64,000 nucleotides of DNA from Xanthomonas euroxanthea (GCF_900476395.1 NZ_UIHB01000002.1:434001-498000); one strand, 5' to 3'. Shown: positions 23,568-34,002, counted from the stretch's first letter. Notes: generated by a model from the letters alone, not told the origin. Translations and numbers: made by a program.

Positions 23568-24602
23568 ATGGATGAGAACAAGAAGCGCGCCCTTTCCGCC
23601 GCACTGAGCCAGATCGAAAAGCAATTCGGCAAGGGCTCGGTGATGCGCATGGGCGACCGTGTGATCGAGGCCGTCGAAGTCATTCCGACCGGCTCGCTGA
23701 TGCTGGACATCGCACTGGGGATCGGCGGCCTGCCCAAGGGCCGTGTGGTCGAAATCTACGGTCCGGAATCGTCGGGCAAGACCACCCTGACCCTGCAGGC
23801 GATTGCCGAATGCCAGAAGAAGGGCGGTACCGCAGCCTTCATCGACGCCGAGCACGCGCTGGACCCGATTTATGCCGCCAAGCTGGGCGTCAACGTCGAC
23901 GACCTGCTGCTGTCGCAACCGGATACCGGCGAGCAGGCGCTGGAAATCGCCGACATGCTGGTGCGTTCCGGTTCGGTGGACATCGTGGTGGTCGACTCGG
24001 TCGCCGCGCTGACCCCCAAGGCCGAAATCGAAGGCGAAATGGGTGACCAGCTGCCGGGTCTGCAGGCCCGCCTGATGAGCCAGGCGCTGCGCAAGCTGAC
24101 CGGCAACATCAAGCGTTCCAACACCTTGGTGGTCTTCATCAACCAGTTGCGCCACAAGATCGGCGTGATGATGCCGGGCCAGAGCCCGGAAGTGACCACC
24201 GGCGGTAACGCGCTGAAGTTCTACGCTTCGGTCCGTCTGGATATCCGTCGTATCGGCGCGATCAAGAAGGGCGACGAGATCATCGGCAACCAGACCAAGA
24301 TCAAGGTGGTCAAGAACAAGCTGGCGCCTCCGTTCAAGCAGGTCGTGACCGAAATCCTCTACGGCGAAGGCATCAGCCGCGAGGGTGAGCTGATCGACAT
24401 GGGCGTGGAAGCCAAGCTGGTCGAGAAAGCCGGCGCCTGGTACAGCTATGGCGAAGAACGCATCGGGCAAGGCAAGGACAACGCACGCGGCTATCTTCGC
24501 GACAACCCGCAGGTTGCGGTGCGGCTGGAAGCCGAGCTGCGCGAGAAGTTCCAGCCGGCCGAAGCGCCGCGCGAAGCCGGTGACGACGTCGAGAAGGAAT
24601 GA
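23568..24602 (+). CDS. recA: recombinase RecA
   Basis: This 344-residue protein forms the DNA strand-exchange filament and triggers LexA cleavage. It shows the Walker [10 protein letters not shown], Walker [15 protein letters not shown], loop L1 [22 protein letters not shown], loop L2 [30 protein letters not shown] and an acidic tail. [21 protein letters not shown] identifies the ATG at 23568, not the upstream in-frame start at 23487. No full LexA box is visible before it (only a TTAG half at 23530-23533), so it may be expressed constitutively or be controlled through an operator I do not recognise. Confidence 0.98.
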   Translation: MDENKKRALSAALSQIEKQFGKGSVMRMGDRVIEAVEVIPTGSLMLDIALGIGGLPKGRVVEIYGPESSGKTTLTLQAIAECQKKGGTAAFIDAEHALDPIYAAKLGVNVDDLLLSQPDTGEQALEIADMLVRSGSVDIVVVDSVAALTPKAEIEGEMGDQLPGLQARLMSQALRKLTGNIKRSNTLVVFINQLRHKIGVMMPGQSPEVTTGGNALKFYASVRLDIRRIGAIKKGDEIIGNQTKIKVVKNKLAPPFKQVVTEILYGEGISREGELIDMGVEAKLVEKAGAWYSYGEERIGQGKDNARGYLRDNPQVAVRLEAELREKFQPAEAPREAGDDVEKE

Positions 24603-24876
24603 CAGCAGCCCGTCAGAGCGAGCTGAGCCGTGATCAGGTCGGTGTCGGCGGCAAGCGCGAACCAGGATGTCCGAGTGGGCCATCCCCGGTTCCGCCCGCC
24701 GGCCGCGCCCGGCTGATGGCAGAACGGCCGAACTGATGGCTGCGGCAAGTTTTCTATCGCGGGGACGGCGGGGTCAGTGCCGTCGCTTCCCGCGGTAGAT
24801 CTATCGAAGGCCAGGAGGGCAGGCGCCACGGATGGCGCATTGATGCTGTTTGAGTTTCGTACTCGGGACACCCACG
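24603..24876. other. recA-recX intergenic region
   Basis: 274 bases without a supported gene, hairpin or repeat. In most relatives recX follows recA closely and is made by read-through; the longer spacing here leaves room for a separate promoter, but none is obvious by eye. Confidence 0.4.
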
Positions 24877-25365
24877 ATGGACGAGCAACCGCCCGCGCCA
24901 AAGCGGGGACGCCGGTTCAAGGAACAGACGCCGGTTCAACGCGCACTGGGGCTGCTGGTGCGGCGCGAGCATTCGCGCAAGGAATTGAACCGCAAGCTGC
25001 TGGCGCGCGGGATCGAGCCGGACGCCGCACAGGCGGCCGTAGAGCGCCTGGCGGATGAAGGATGGCAGGACGACACCCGTTTTGCGGCTTCGGTCGTGCG
25101 CAATCGCGCAGGCTCGGGCTACGGCCCGCTGCATATCCGTGCCGAGCTCGGAACCCATGGACTGGACAGCGACGCCATCAGTGCCGCAATGGCGACATTC
25201 GAGGGCGACTGGACCGAAAACGCGCGCGATCTGATCCGCCGTCGCTTTGGCGACCAGGGCCCCACCGATCTGCCGCAGCGGCGCAAGGCCGCCGATCTGC
25301 TGGCCCGGCGTGGTTTTGATGGCAACAGCATTCGTAGTGCCACGCGCTTCGACCTTGAGGACTGA
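24877..25365 (+). CDS. recX: RecA regulator RecX
   Basis: This 162-residue helical-repeat protein limits RecA filament extension. The family pattern is visible: [67 protein letters not shown], and [40 protein letters not shown]. The ATG at 24877 is preferred to a TTG at 24850. Confidence 0.94.
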   Translation: MDEQPPAPKRGRRFKEQTPVQRALGLLVRREHSRKELNRKLLARGIEPDAAQAAVERLADEGWQDDTRFAASVVRNRAGSGYGPLHIRAELGTHGLDSDAISAAMATFEGDWTENARDLIRRRFGDQGPTDLPQRRKAADLLARRGFDGNSIRSATRFDLED

Positions 25366-25466
25366 GGGCGTCAGGCCTGCTACCCTTCGTGGTTTCAGGT
25401 TGTTCCGCTCATCTGCGCCCACATCTCATTGGGTGACCGGGACTGCCGCCCGCCCAATGCCAGCAC

Positions 25467-28115
25467 ATGAACGCACCCGCCAAATTCAGCACTTCCCAGA
25501 TCCGCAGTGACTTCCTCGCGTTTTTCGAGGGGAAAGGCCACACCATCGTGCCATCCGCGCCATTGGTGCCGGGCAACGACCCGACCTTGCTGTTCACCAA
25601 CTCCGGCATGGTCCAGTTCAAGGACGTCTTCCTCGGCGCGGAGAAGCGCAGCTACGTGCGCGCAGCCGACGTGCAGCGCTGCCTGCGTGCCGGCGGCAAG
25701 CACAACGATCTGGATTCGGTGGGCTACACCGCGCGGCATCACACCTTCTTCGAGATGCTGGGCAACTGGTCGTTCGGCGATTACTTCAAGAAGGACGCCA
25801 TCAGCTGGGCCTGGGAGCTGCTGACCCAGGTCTGGAAGCTGCCGGCCGACCGGCTGCTGGTCACCGTCTACCACACCGACGAAGAAGCCTTCGCCTTGTG
25901 GCGCGACATGATCGGCATTCCCGAAAGTCGCATCGTGCGCATCGGCGACAACAAGGGCGCGCCGTATGCGTCGGACAACTTCTGGCAAATGGCCGATACC
26001 GGCCCGTGCGGCCCGTGCACCGAGATCTTCTTCGACCACGGCGACCACATCGCCGGTGGTCCGCCCGGTTCGCCGGACGAGGATGGCGATCGCTTCATCG
26101 AGATCTGGAACCTGGTCTTCATGCAGTTCGACCGCCAGCCCGACGGCACCCTGGTGCCGTTGCCGGCGCCGTGCGTGGACACCGGCATGGGCCTGGAGCG
26201 GCTGGCTGCGATCCTGCAGCACGTGCACACCAACTACGAGATCGATCTGTTCCAGGCCTTGATCGGCAAGGCCAGTGCGCTGACCGGGGTCGCCGATCTG
26301 GAGAACAAGTCGCTGCGGGTGATCGCCGATCACATCCGCGCCTGTTCGTTCCTGATCGTCGATGGTGTGCTGCCGTCCAACGAGGGCCGTGGTTATGTGC
26401 TGCGCCGGATCATCCGGCGTGCGCTGCGGCATGGCTGGATGCTGGGGGTGCGCCAGCCGTTCTTCAGCAAGATGGTGCCGACCCTGGTCGAGCTGATGGG
26501 CGAGGCCTATCCCGAACTGGTGGTCGCACGGGAGACCGTTACGCGGGCGCTGCTGGCCGAAGAGGAGCGCTTTGCCGAGACGCTGGACGCCGGCATGAAG
26601 ATCTTCGACGAGGTCGCCGCGCGCTCGCAGGAAGTGATTCCCGGCGCCGATGCGTTCCGCCTCTTCGACACCTATGGATTTCCGGTCGATCTGACCTCCG
26701 ACATCGCCCGCGAGCGTGGCTTGCGCGTGGACATGGAGGGCTTCGAGTTCGCCATGGAGCGTCAGCGCGAGACCGCGCGTGCCGCCGGCAAGTTCGGCGG
26801 TGGCGTCGCATTGCCGGCCGATCTGGTCGCCACCATGTCGCCGACGGTGTTTCTGGGCTATGAAGCCTATGACGCCGATGCGCTCAAGGTGGTGGCGTTG
26901 CTCAAGCAGGGCCGCCCGGTCGAGCGCGCGCAAGCCGGCGACGAGGTCATCGTATTCACCGACCGCACGCCGTTCTACGCCGAATCCGGTGGCCAGGTCG
27001 GCGACAGCGGCCAGCTGAGCGGTGGCGATGTCTCCATCGAGATCGTCGACACCCAGAAATTTGCCGGCCAGTTCCATGGCCATGTGGGGCGCATCACCGA
27101 GGGTACGCTGGCAGTGGGCGATGTGCTGGCGGGCGGCATCGACGTACAGCGTCGTGGCAAGACCATCCTCAACCACTCGGCCACGCATCTGCTGCATGCG
27201 GCCCTGCGCGAGGTGCTGGGCACGCATGTGCAGCAGAAGGGGTCGCTGGTTGCGCCGGACCGCTTGCGCTTCGACTTCTCGCACTTCCAGCCGATCACGC
27301 CCGAAGAGCTTGCTGTGATCGAACGCAAGGTCAACGCAGAGGTGCGCACCAACCACAGCGTCGAAGTGCACAACATGGCGATGCAGGAAGCGCTGGATTT
27401 CGGCGCGATGGCCTTGTTCGGTGAAAAGTACGGCGAGAACGTGCGCGTGCTGAAGATGGGCGGCTATTCCACCGAACTCTGCGGTGGCACGCACGTGACC
27501 CGTACCGGCGATATCGGCCTGTTCAAGATCACCTCCGAAGGCGGTGTGTCCTCGGGCGTGCGTCGCATCGAAGCGGTGACCGGGCAGGGCGCGTTGGATC
27601 ATGTCGCCGATGAAGAGCGACGTCTGTTCGAGGCGGCCAGCCTGCTCGGCGGCAACGCTACCGAGGTGGTCGACAAGGTGCGCGCGCTCACCGAGCGTCA
27701 GAAGCGGCTTGAGCGTGAGCTGGAGTCGCTCAAGGCCAAGCTGGCCTCCGGTGCCACTGCGGACCTGGGTTCCAGTGCCGTCGACGTGGCAGGCGTCAAG
27801 GTGGTCGCCGTGCGTCTGGAGGGCTTCGATGCCAAGGCGCTGCGCGATGCGATGGATCGTCTCAAGCAGCAACTGGGCGATTCGGTCATCGTGCTGGCAG
27901 GTGCCGCCGGTGGCAAGGTTGCGCTCGTGGCCGGTGTGAATGGCAGCCCAACTGGCAAGGTGAAGGCGGGGGAACTCCTCGGCCATATCGCCAGTCAGAT
28001 CGGGGGCAAGGGCGGCGGTCGTCCGGATCTCGCCCAGGGTGGTGGCGAGGATGGTCCCGCCCTTGCGACCGCGCTCGACGGCGTGCCCTCCTGGGTCAAG
28101 CAACACTTGGGCTGA
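25467..28115 (+). CDS. alaS: alanyl-tRNA synthetase
   Basis: This 882-residue class II synthetase opens with [28 protein letters not shown] and [17 protein letters not shown] (motif 1 region). Motif 2 is around [21 protein letters not shown] and motif 3 [13 protein letters not shown]. The editing domain has zinc ligands in [11 protein letters not shown] and CGGTHV, and the C-Ala domain at the end carries [15 protein letters not shown]. Length and order are those of the E. coli enzyme. The genes recA-recX-alaS-csrA are in the conserved gammaproteobacterial order. Confidence 0.98.
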   Translation: MNAPAKFSTSQIRSDFLAFFEGKGHTIVPSAPLVPGNDPTLLFTNSGMVQFKDVFLGAEKRSYVRAADVQRCLRAGGKHNDLDSVGYTARHHTFFEMLGNWSFGDYFKKDAISWAWELLTQVWKLPADRLLVTVYHTDEEAFALWRDMIGIPESRIVRIGDNKGAPYASDNFWQMADTGPCGPCTEIFFDHGDHIAGGPPGSPDEDGDRFIEIWNLVFMQFDRQPDGTLVPLPAPCVDTGMGLERLAAILQHVHTNYEIDLFQALIGKASALTGVADLENKSLRVIADHIRACSFLIVDGVLPSNEGRGYVLRRIIRRALRHGWMLGVRQPFFSKMVPTLVELMGEAYPELVVARETVTRALLAEEERFAETLDAGMKIFDEVAARSQEVIPGADAFRLFDTYGFPVDLTSDIARERGLRVDMEGFEFAMERQRETARAAGKFGGGVALPADLVATMSPTVFLGYEAYDADALKVVALLKQGRPVERAQAGDEVIVFTDRTPFYAESGGQVGDSGQLSGGDVSIEIVDTQKFAGQFHGHVGRITEGTLAVGDVLAGGIDVQRRGKTILNHSATHLLHAALREVLGTHVQQKGSLVAPDRLRFDFSHFQPITPEELAVIERKVNAEVRTNHSVEVHNMAMQEALDFGAMALFGEKYGENVRVLKMGGYSTELCGGTHVTRTGDIGLFKITSEGGVSSGVRRIEAVTGQGALDHVADEERRLFEAASLLGGNATEVVDKVRALTERQKRLERELESLKAKLASGATADLGSSAVDVAGVKVVAVRLEGFDAKALRDAMDRLKQQLGDSVIVLAGAAGGKVALVAGVNGSPTGKVKAGELLGHIASQIGGKGGGRPDLAQGGGEDGPALATALDGVPSWVKQHLG

Positions 28116-28253
28116 ACACTTGTGCTGGTATGCCTTGCTGGTTGGCAGGGTGTCCCGCTACCATTTCCGGTCTATTCCCTTTACCTAGGGCGGGCCTTAT
28201 CAATCGGCCGCCGATGCTGGTGGGAAGCCCACCGGTTCCAGGAGATTTGCAAA

Positions 28254-28466
28254 ATGTTGATCCTCACTCGCCGGGTAGGCGAAACCTTGATGATCGGCGA
28301 CTCGGTCACTGTGACCGTACTCGGCGTCAAGGGTAATCAGGTGCGCATCGGCATCACCGCACCGAAAGATGTTGCTGTACACCGCGAAGAAATCTATCAG
28401 CGGATCCAGCGTGGGGATGAGCCGGTCGCTTCCGGTGCGCATCACGGCGACGATTCTTCGAATTGA
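28254..28466 (+). CDS. csrA: carbon storage / secondary metabolite regulator CsrA (RsmA)
   Basis: This 70-residue RNA-binding dimer starts [24 protein letters not shown]. The conserved Arg44-equivalent lies in [22 protein letters not shown], and the tail is short and Ser/Asp-rich. CsrA binds GGA-containing leaders and in Xanthomonas (as RsmA) controls type III secretion, extracellular enzymes and biofilm. AGGAG at 28240-28244 fixes the ATG at 28254; the upstream in-frame extension is excluded. Confidence 0.97.
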
Positions 28467-28479
28467 TCGTCATAAAGGG

Positions 28480-28509
28480 TTTACGTTAGCCCCTCTTACC
28501 CGGTATTCT
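28480..28509 (+). promoter_or_regulatory. predicted promoter of tRNA-Ser
   Basis: TTTACG at 28480-28485 and TATTCT at 28504-28509 with an 18-base spacer, followed by a G/C-rich discriminator (TCGCGGCC), which is typical of stringently controlled stable-RNA promoters. The mature tRNA begins 41 bases after the -10, leaving a short leader for RNase processing. Confidence 0.6.
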
Positions 28510-28549
28510 TCGCGGCCTGCAACGGACACCGCGGCAGGACGCAAAAACT

Positions 28550-28642
28550 GGAGCGATGCCCGAGCGGCTGAAGGGGCTCCCCTGCTAAGGGAGTATAGGG
28601 TCAAAAGCTCTATCGAGGGTTCGAATCCCTCTCGCTCCGCCA
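28550..28642 (+). tRNA. tRNA-Ser (anticodon GCT), reads AGC/AGU
   Basis: The acceptor stem GGAGCGA pairs with TCGCTCC, followed by discriminator G and an encoded CCA. The anticodon stem CTCCC/GGGAG encloses CTGCTAA with GCT at 28584-28586. The long variable arm (TATAGGGTCAAAAGCTCTATC region) and the GTTCGAATC T-loop are those of a class II serine tRNA. It follows csrA as serV does in E. coli. Confidence 0.95.
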
Positions 28643-28650
28643 GTGTTTTG

Positions 28651-28684
28651 AACGCCCGCAAATCCATGATTTGCGGGCGTTTTC
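28651..28684 (+). terminator. Rho-independent terminator of tRNA-Ser
   Basis: A 14-bp perfect stem (AACGCCCGCAAATC / GATTTGCGGGCGTT) with a CAT loop, ending in TTTT, eight bases after the CCA. Confidence 0.88.
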
Positions 28685-28822
28685 ATTTGTGTCGACGTGG
28701 TGGCGACGATTGCAGGCAGGCGCCGGCGCAACGCCGGCAGCCGCACCGGCGGCAGCGTCTGAATTGCCACAAACGTGCCGTAGGCAGCGATTCAAGTAAC
28801 CCGGGCATGGGTCGCTAAGGCT

Positions 28823-30841
28823 GTGACACCTCTTTCGGATCTCAACCCGATGCGCCTACCGCCGCTACTTGGACGCCTGTTTTCTTCCCGGAGCCGTGGG
28901 CTGCAGCACAAGGCCGATGCCGTGGACCGGGTGATGGCGGTGATCGAGTTCGATCTGGATGGCCGCATCCTGCATGTGAACCAGAATTTCCTGTCACTGA
29001 TGGGCTACCGGCTGGACGAAGTCGTCGGTCAGCATCACCGCATGTTCGTGACCCCTGCCGACCGCGACAGCGAAAGCTACCGGCAGTTCTGGCAGGCGCT
29101 GCGCCGCGGCGACTTCAACGCCGGGCGGTTCTGTCGCCTGGACAAGCATGGGCGCGAGGTATGGATCAACGCCTCCTACAACCCGCTGCTGGATCGTGCG
29201 GGCAAGGCCTATCGGGTGGTCAAGTACGCCACCGACATCACTGCGCAGGTGCGCCAGACCGCCGATTTCGAAGGCCGCATCGATGCGATCGACAAGGTCA
29301 TGGCGGTCATCGAGTTTTCGCTGGACGGCACGGTGCTCGATGCCAACGAGAATTTCCTTGCGGCCATGGGCTACCGGCTCGATGAGATCCGCGGCAAGCA
29401 TCACGGCATGTTCGTGGACGCGCAAACGCGCCAGTCGGCGGCCTATCGCGCGTTCTGGGACAAGCTCGGGCGCGGCGCGTTCGACGCGGGCCGCTACAAG
29501 CGCATCGGCAAGGACGGCCGGGAGGTGTGGATCCAGGCGTCCTACAACCCGGTGCTGGACGAGCACGGGCGGCCGTACAAGGTGGTCAAGTACGCCACCG
29601 ACGTGACCCGTCAGGTAGTCGATTCGGCCGATGCCGATGGCCGCATCCAGGCCATCGACAAGGTCATGGGCGTGATCGAGTTCGATCTGGAAGGGCGTGT
29701 GCTGACCGCCAACGATAACTTCCTGGCCATTTTGGGGTACTCCGCCGAGGAGGCGATCGGCCAGCATCACCGCATCTTCGTGGACGCAAGCTACGGCGCC
29801 TCCGAAGACTACCGGCATTTCTGGACAAAGCTGGCGCGTGGCCAGTTCGATGCGGGCCGCTACCGTCGGCTGCACAAGGATGGCAGTTCGGTATGGATCC
29901 AGGCGTCCTACAACCCGATCCTGGACGTGTCCGGGCGGCCGTACAAGGTGGTCAAGTACGCCACCGATGTCACCGACCAGGTGCGCTCTGCCGAGCGCAT
30001 GGGGCAGTTGATGCAGCAGACACTGAGCATCGCGCAGAACGTGCAGCGCGAGGCACACCATATCTCGGTCAGCAATCAGGAGCTGGTGAGCCGCTCGTCC
30101 ACGCAGTCGGCAGCGGTGGCGCAGACCTCGACCACCATCGACCAACTGGCAGAGACCGTCCGCACCAATTCCGACAGCGCCAATTCGGCCCAGCGCATGG
30201 CCGAAGCATCGGCCGATGTTGCGCGACGCGGCGCCACCGTCATCGCCGACATGGTCAAGACCACGGCCGGCATCCGCTCGGCGACCGATCGTATCGGCCA
30301 GATCATCGAGGTGATCGACGGCATTGCGTTCCAGACCAATATCCTGGCCTTGAATGCCGCCGTGGAAGCGGCACGTGCTGGCGAGCAGGGCCGTGGATTT
30401 GCCGTGGTGGCGACCGAGGTGCGTAGCCTGGCGCAGCGCTGCAGCGTCTCGGCGAAGGAGATTCGTGGCTTGATCGACAATGCGACCGACCAGGTGGGCG
30501 ACGGTTCGCGCCTGGCCGAGCAGGCCGGTGTGGTGATGCAGGACATGGTCGGCTCGGTGCTGCGCGTCACCGCGACCGTGGAGCAGATTGCCGCTGCCAG
30601 CCAGGAGCAGGCGCGGGACATTTCCACCGCCAATACCGCGCTGCAATCGATCGGTGTGCAGGCGCGCGACCAGGCGCAGATGGTCGACGACCTGGCGCGC
30701 TCGGCGCGTGTGCTGGAAGCCGATGCCGATGCGCTGTTTGCCTTGGTCAATGGCGATGGCGACGGTGATCGCGACACCGGGGCGGCGGCTGTGCGCAGCG
30801 AGGCCCCGATCAAGCCGCTCGCCAAGCCGCAGGCCGCGTGA
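28823..30841 (+). CDS. soluble chemoreceptor with three tandem PAS domains (BdlA-like)
   Basis: This 672-residue protein has no signal peptide or transmembrane segment. Three PAS+PAC units (about residues 33-150, 155-272, 277-394) repeat with an exact 122-residue (366-base) period. Each has D-K/R-V-M-x-V-I-E-F, GY(R/S) in the F-alpha region, a (Q/K)HHxMFV motif and the [19 protein letters not shown](V/I)T PAC end. Residues about 400-650 are an MCP signalling domain with the tip [37 protein letters not shown]. Pseudomonas BdlA (biofilm dispersion) has the same design with two PAS units. The start is a GTG at 28823; an ATG at 28850 is possible. Confidence 0.88.
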   Translation: MTPLSDLNPMRLPPLLGRLFSSRSRGLQHKADAVDRVMAVIEFDLDGRILHVNQNFLSLMGYRLDEVVGQHHRMFVTPADRDSESYRQFWQALRRGDFNAGRFCRLDKHGREVWINASYNPLLDRAGKAYRVVKYATDITAQVRQTADFEGRIDAIDKVMAVIEFSLDGTVLDANENFLAAMGYRLDEIRGKHHGMFVDAQTRQSAAYRAFWDKLGRGAFDAGRYKRIGKDGREVWIQASYNPVLDEHGRPYKVVKYATDVTRQVVDSADADGRIQAIDKVMGVIEFDLEGRVLTANDNFLAILGYSAEEAIGQHHRIFVDASYGASEDYRHFWTKLARGQFDAGRYRRLHKDGSSVWIQASYNPILDVSGRPYKVVKYATDVTDQVRSAERMGQLMQQTLSIAQNVQREAHHISVSNQELVSRSSTQSAAVAQTSTTIDQLAETVRTNSDSANSAQRMAEASADVARRGATVIADMVKTTAGIRSATDRIGQIIEVIDGIAFQTNILALNAAVEAARAGEQGRGFAVVATEVRSLAQRCSVSAKEIRGLIDNATDQVGDGSRLAEQAGVVMQDMVGSVLRVTATVEQIAAASQEQARDISTANTALQSIGVQARDQAQMVDDLARSARVLEADADALFALVNGDGDGDRDTGAAAVRSEAPIKPLAKPQAA

Positions 30842-30934
30842 TCCCGCGCAGGGATGTGCTGATGCGCGGCCGCGTCGATGCATGGCGTCATGCATGGCAG
30901 CGGCATCGCCGGTGCCTTGCAGGCTGATCGTCTG

Positions 30935-30970
30935 AGCACAAAAAAGCCCGCCGGAAGCGGGCTTTGTGCT
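30935..30970. terminator. bidirectional terminator between the chemoreceptor and pirin genes
   Basis: AAAGCCCGC, loop CGGAA, GCGGGCTTT (30943-30965), extended by outer AGCAC/GTGCT arms. It is flanked by an A-run on the left, so it gives a good T-tract for the minus-strand pirin transcript and a shorter one for the plus strand. Confidence 0.85.
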
Positions 30971-31038
30971 GTCGGCCAGTCTCCAGCGCGCAGCGTGCCG
31001 CATTGTCTGCAGCACGCTGCATGCCGGGCTGGTGCCGT

Positions 31039-31740
31039 TTACTGCGGCAGGTCGAACACCAGCACTTCCGCATCGCGTGCATCGGCCAGCACGATCTCCG
31101 GCTCGCCGGTGATCTGCAGCGCGTCGCCGGCCGACAGTGCCTGGCCATTGACGCTCAGGCTGCCGCGCGCCACCTGCACGTAGCCGATGCGGCCATCGGC
31201 CAGTGGCTGTTGCAGGCGCACCTGGCCATCGAGGATGGAGGCATACAGGCGTGCATCCTGGTGCAGGCGCAGCGAGCCGTGCTCGCCACCGGGCGAGGCG
31301 ATCAGGCGCAGCTGGTTGCGCTTGCTGTCGGCATCGAAATGCTTCTCCTCGTAGCTGGGCTCGATGCCGTTGCGTTCGGGCATCACCCAGATCTGCAGGA
31401 AGTGCACCGGCTCGCTGGCCGAGTGGTTGAACTCGCTGTGGGTGACGCCGCTGCCGGCGCTCATGCGCTGCACGTCGCCGTAGTGCAGCACCGAGCCGGT
31501 GCCCATGCTGTCCTTGTGCTCCAGTGCGCCACCCAGGACGTAGGAGATGATCTCCATGTCGCGGTGGGCATGGGTGCCGAAGCCTTCGCCCGGGGTCACC
31601 TTGTCTTCATTGATCACCCGTAGCGGGCCGATGCCCATGTGGCGCGGGTCGTGGTAGCTGGCGAAGGAGAACGTATGGCGCGATGACAGCCAGCCATGTT
31701 CGGCGCGGCCACGGGTTTCGCTCTTGCGGACAGTCAACAT
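31039..31740 (-). CDS. pirin family protein (bicupin)
   Basis: This 233-residue protein of the pirin/YhhW type has the N-terminal cupin metal motif FGTHAHRDMEIISYVLGGALEHKDSMG with H-x-H...E...H, then the GSGVTHSEFN segment, and a second degenerate cupin (about 140-230). YhhW-type pirins are metal-dependent quercetinase-like or redox-responsive proteins. AAGGAG lies before the ATG at 31740, so the upstream in-frame extension is not used. It diverges from a LysR gene 137 bases away, which is probably its regulator. Confidence 0.9.
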   Translation of the reverse strand: MLTVRKSETRGRAEHGWLSSRHTFSFASYHDPRHMGIGPLRVINEDKVTPGEGFGTHAHRDMEIISYVLGGALEHKDSMGTGSVLHYGDVQRMSAGSGVTHSEFNHSASEPVHFLQIWVMPERNGIEPSYEEKHFDADSKRNQLRLIASPGGEHGSLRLHQDARLYASILDGQVRLQQPLADGRIGYVQVARGSLSVNGQALSAGDALQITGEPEIVLADARDAEVLVFDLPQ

Positions 31741-31849
31741 GGTGCTTCTCCTTGAAAGGTTCGAGTGTCGCCGGGAAGGGGAAATCGGTGTCCCAGCGGC
31801 TTGATGCGTAGTCTGGGCCTGCGCATCGGCAACGAAAAGCGAGTAGATT

Positions 31850-31861
31850 TGGTAGCTACCA
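31850..31861. promoter_or_regulatory. palindrome in the pirin-LysR divergent promoter region
   Basis: TGGTAGCTACCA is a perfect 12-base palindrome 17 bases before the LysR ATG, followed by TCGAAAAAATCGA. It is a candidate operator for the divergently encoded LysR protein; no binding data are implied. Confidence 0.4.
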
Positions 31862-31877
31862 TCGAAAAAATCGAACA

Positions 31878-32822
31878 ATGAACATCAGCCTGGAAGCGCT
31901 GCAGATCCTGGACGCGATCGACCGCCGCGGTTCGTTCACGGCGGCGGCCAAGGTGATGTTCAAGGTGCCGTCGACGATTTCCTACACGGTCTCCAAGCTG
32001 GAGGACGACCTGGGCGTGCAGTTGTTCGAGCGGGTTGGACCGAAGGCCACGCCCACGCAGGCGGGGCGTGAGCTGCTGCGCGAAGGGCGGCAACTGCTGC
32101 GCGCCGCGCAGGAGCTGGAGGTGCGGGTGCGGCGGGTGGCGTCGGGCTGGGAGTCGGACTTTGCGATCGGGCTGGACGCGATCCTGCCGGTCGCCCTGCT
32201 GCAGGCGCAGATCCTGGACTTCTACACGGTGGCCGACAGCACGCGCCTGCGCGTGGTGAGCGAATCCTTGTCCGGCAGTTGGGAGGCGCTGCTGGATCGG
32301 CGCGTGGACCTGATCGTCGCGGCGGGCGAGGGCCCGAGCGGTGGTGGCTACGTCGCCGAGGCGATCGGGACGCTGCGCTTTGTGTTCGCGGTGGCCTCCA
32401 CGCATCCGCTGTCCGGCGCCGGCACGCTGGGCGCGGCCGAACTGGCCGAACATCGTGCGATCGCGGTGGCCGATTCGGCACGGCGTCTGCTGCCACGCAC
32501 GGTCGGCCTGCTGTCCGCGCGCGATGTGCTCACCGTGCCGGATATGCAGACCAAGCTGCAGCTGCAGCTGGCCGGCGCTGGCTACGGCTTTTTGCCCGAG
32601 CCATATGCGCGCGGCGCGCTGCAGGATGGCCTGCTGTGCGAGCTGCAGGTGGAAACCCGCAAACCCGACGAAACGTTCTACCTGGCCTGGCGTCCGGGCG
32701 AAGAGGGCGAGGCGCTGGGCTGGTGGCGGCGCGCATTGCGCAGCGATGGGCTGTTCGATGGCTGGTTGCAGTCGCTTGCCGAAACGTATCGTTCCGTCGC
32801 CGCCGGGCAGTCGCGCGCGTGA
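31878..32822 (+). CDS. LysR-family transcriptional regulator
   Basis: A 314-residue protein with an N-terminal winged HTH (SLEALQILDAIDRRGSFTAAAKVMFKVPSTISYTVSKLEDDLGVQLFER) and a C-terminal type 2 periplasmic-binding-like effector domain (about 90-300). The HTH wording (VPSTISYTVSKLE) is close to the YhaJ/DhaR-like LysR group that is often divergent from pirin genes. It probably controls the pirin gene, with which it shares the intergenic region. Confidence 0.9.
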   Translation: MNISLEALQILDAIDRRGSFTAAAKVMFKVPSTISYTVSKLEDDLGVQLFERVGPKATPTQAGRELLREGRQLLRAAQELEVRVRRVASGWESDFAIGLDAILPVALLQAQILDFYTVADSTRLRVVSESLSGSWEALLDRRVDLIVAAGEGPSGGGYVAEAIGTLRFVFAVASTHPLSGAGTLGAAELAEHRAIAVADSARRLLPRTVGLLSARDVLTVPDMQTKLQLQLAGAGYGFLPEPYARGALQDGLLCELQVETRKPDETFYLAWRPGEEGEALGWWRRALRSDGLFDGWLQSLAETYRSVAAGQSRA

Positions 32823-32866
32823 AGAAGGGCCGATAATGGGCCCTCGCCGTCGCGCAGGGGCGCCGC

Positions 32867-33856
32867 ATGCAGGGCTTGATCGAACAGTACGGATTGGCGC
32901 TGGTCTTTGCCAACGTGCTGGCGTTGTCGCTGGGCCTGCCGGTGCCGGCGCTGCCGACCCTGGTGCTGGTCGGGGCCGGCTACGCGCTGCAGGGCGGGGA
33001 GGATGCCTGGCTGGCCGGACTGACGGCCTTGGCGGTGTCGGTGCTGGCAAGCCTGCTCGGCGACCTGGCCTGGTATCTGGCTGGCCGCCGTTTCGGTAAT
33101 CGCACCTTGCAGTCGCTGTGCCGGCTGTCGCTGTCGCGCGATACCTGCATGAAAAAGACCGAGCGGTTCTTCTCGCGCTGGGGTGTGCGGGTGCTGGCGG
33201 TGGCTAAGTTCGTGCCCGGTCTGTCGATGGTCTCGGTGCCGATGGCCGGTGCGATGCGGGTGCGTCCGTCGGCGTTCCTGCGCTACGACGCCCTGGGTGC
33301 GTCGCTGTGGGCATTGGTCGGCCTGGGCCTGGGCGCGCTGTTCGCGCAGCAGGTGCAGGACGTGCTGGCGTTGCTGTCCGACCTGGGGTCCGGTGCGATC
33401 GTCGTCGTGGCCGTGTCGCTGGCCTGCTACGTCGGCTGGCGCTGGTGGCGCCGGCATGCCCTGCTGCGTTCGCTGGAGCATGCGCGGATCGCCGTGGAGG
33501 AGCTGGTGCCGCTGCTCGATGGCGACGAAGCACTGCGGCCGACGGTGCTGGATATCCGGGCGCCGGGCCACCGCGATCTGCAGCCGTACACGATTCCCGG
33601 CGCGGTGTTTGCCGACGAGCGTCAGCTGGCGCAGATCCTTGCCAGCGTGCCGCGCGATCGCAGCGTGGTGATCTATTGCGCGTGCCCGGACGAGGTGTCG
33701 GCGGCGTGGTTGGCCGCTCGGATGCGCGAGCGCGGATATCGCGACGTGCGGCCGCTGTTGGGTGGGCTGGATGCCTGGCGCGACGCCGGGCATCCGGTGA
33801 CCTCGCTGCTGCCGGTGGTGGTGGCCGGGGCCGATGCGCTGGATGCGATGGCCTGA
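32867..33856 (+). CDS. DedA family membrane protein fused to a rhodanese domain
   Basis: A 329-residue two-part protein. Residues 1-205 form a DedA/SNARE-associated domain with hydrophobic helices at about 8-30, 45-72, 140-165 and 175-197, and the core GDLAWYLAGRRFG, F-V-P-G-L and PMAGAMRV motifs. Residues about 220-315 form a rhodanese-like domain: PTVLDIRAPGHRDLQPYTIPGAV, the active-site Cys in VIYCACPDEVSAAWLA and VRPLLGGLDAWRDAGHPV. The persulfide-carrying Cys is present. The combination suggests redox or sulfur chemistry tied to a membrane lipid transporter, but the function is not known. Confidence 0.88.
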   Translation: MQGLIEQYGLALVFANVLALSLGLPVPALPTLVLVGAGYALQGGEDAWLAGLTALAVSVLASLLGDLAWYLAGRRFGNRTLQSLCRLSLSRDTCMKKTERFFSRWGVRVLAVAKFVPGLSMVSVPMAGAMRVRPSAFLRYDALGASLWALVGLGLGALFAQQVQDVLALLSDLGSGAIVVVAVSLACYVGWRWWRRHALLRSLEHARIAVEELVPLLDGDEALRPTVLDIRAPGHRDLQPYTIPGAVFADERQLAQILASVPRDRSVVIYCACPDEVSAAWLAARMRERGYRDVRPLLGGLDAWRDAGHPVTSLLPVVVAGADALDAMA

Positions 33857-33964
33857 TCGCCGTTATGCGGTGACATGCCGCGCGCATGCCGGCCTGTCGC
33901 GCTTCTTGCTTGGCGTTGGCTGCGTCGTAACGGCGCAGCCACGATTCGTCCTCGAACGGCAGGC

Positions 33965-33992
33965 AAAAAAAAGACCAGCAAGCTGGTCGTTT
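33965..33992. terminator. bidirectional terminator between dedA-rhodanese and tRNA-Arg
   Basis: A stem GACCAGC/GCTGGTC with an AA loop (33973-33988), flanked by eight A on the left and GTTTT on the right, so both strands have a T-tract. It ends the leftward tRNA-Arg transcript and the rightward membrane-protein transcript. Confidence 0.88.
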
Positions 33993-34002
33993 TCTTCAAG
34001 AT

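Noticed and set aside
25395..28106. Minus-strand open frame of 903 codons opposite alaS
   Set aside because: alaS is certain on the plus strand; the mirror translation is His/Gln/Gly-rich without a domain.
28369..28818. Plus-strand frame running through the tRNA-Ser gene
   Set aside because: It reads through a tRNA and its terminator and overlaps the csrA end in another frame.
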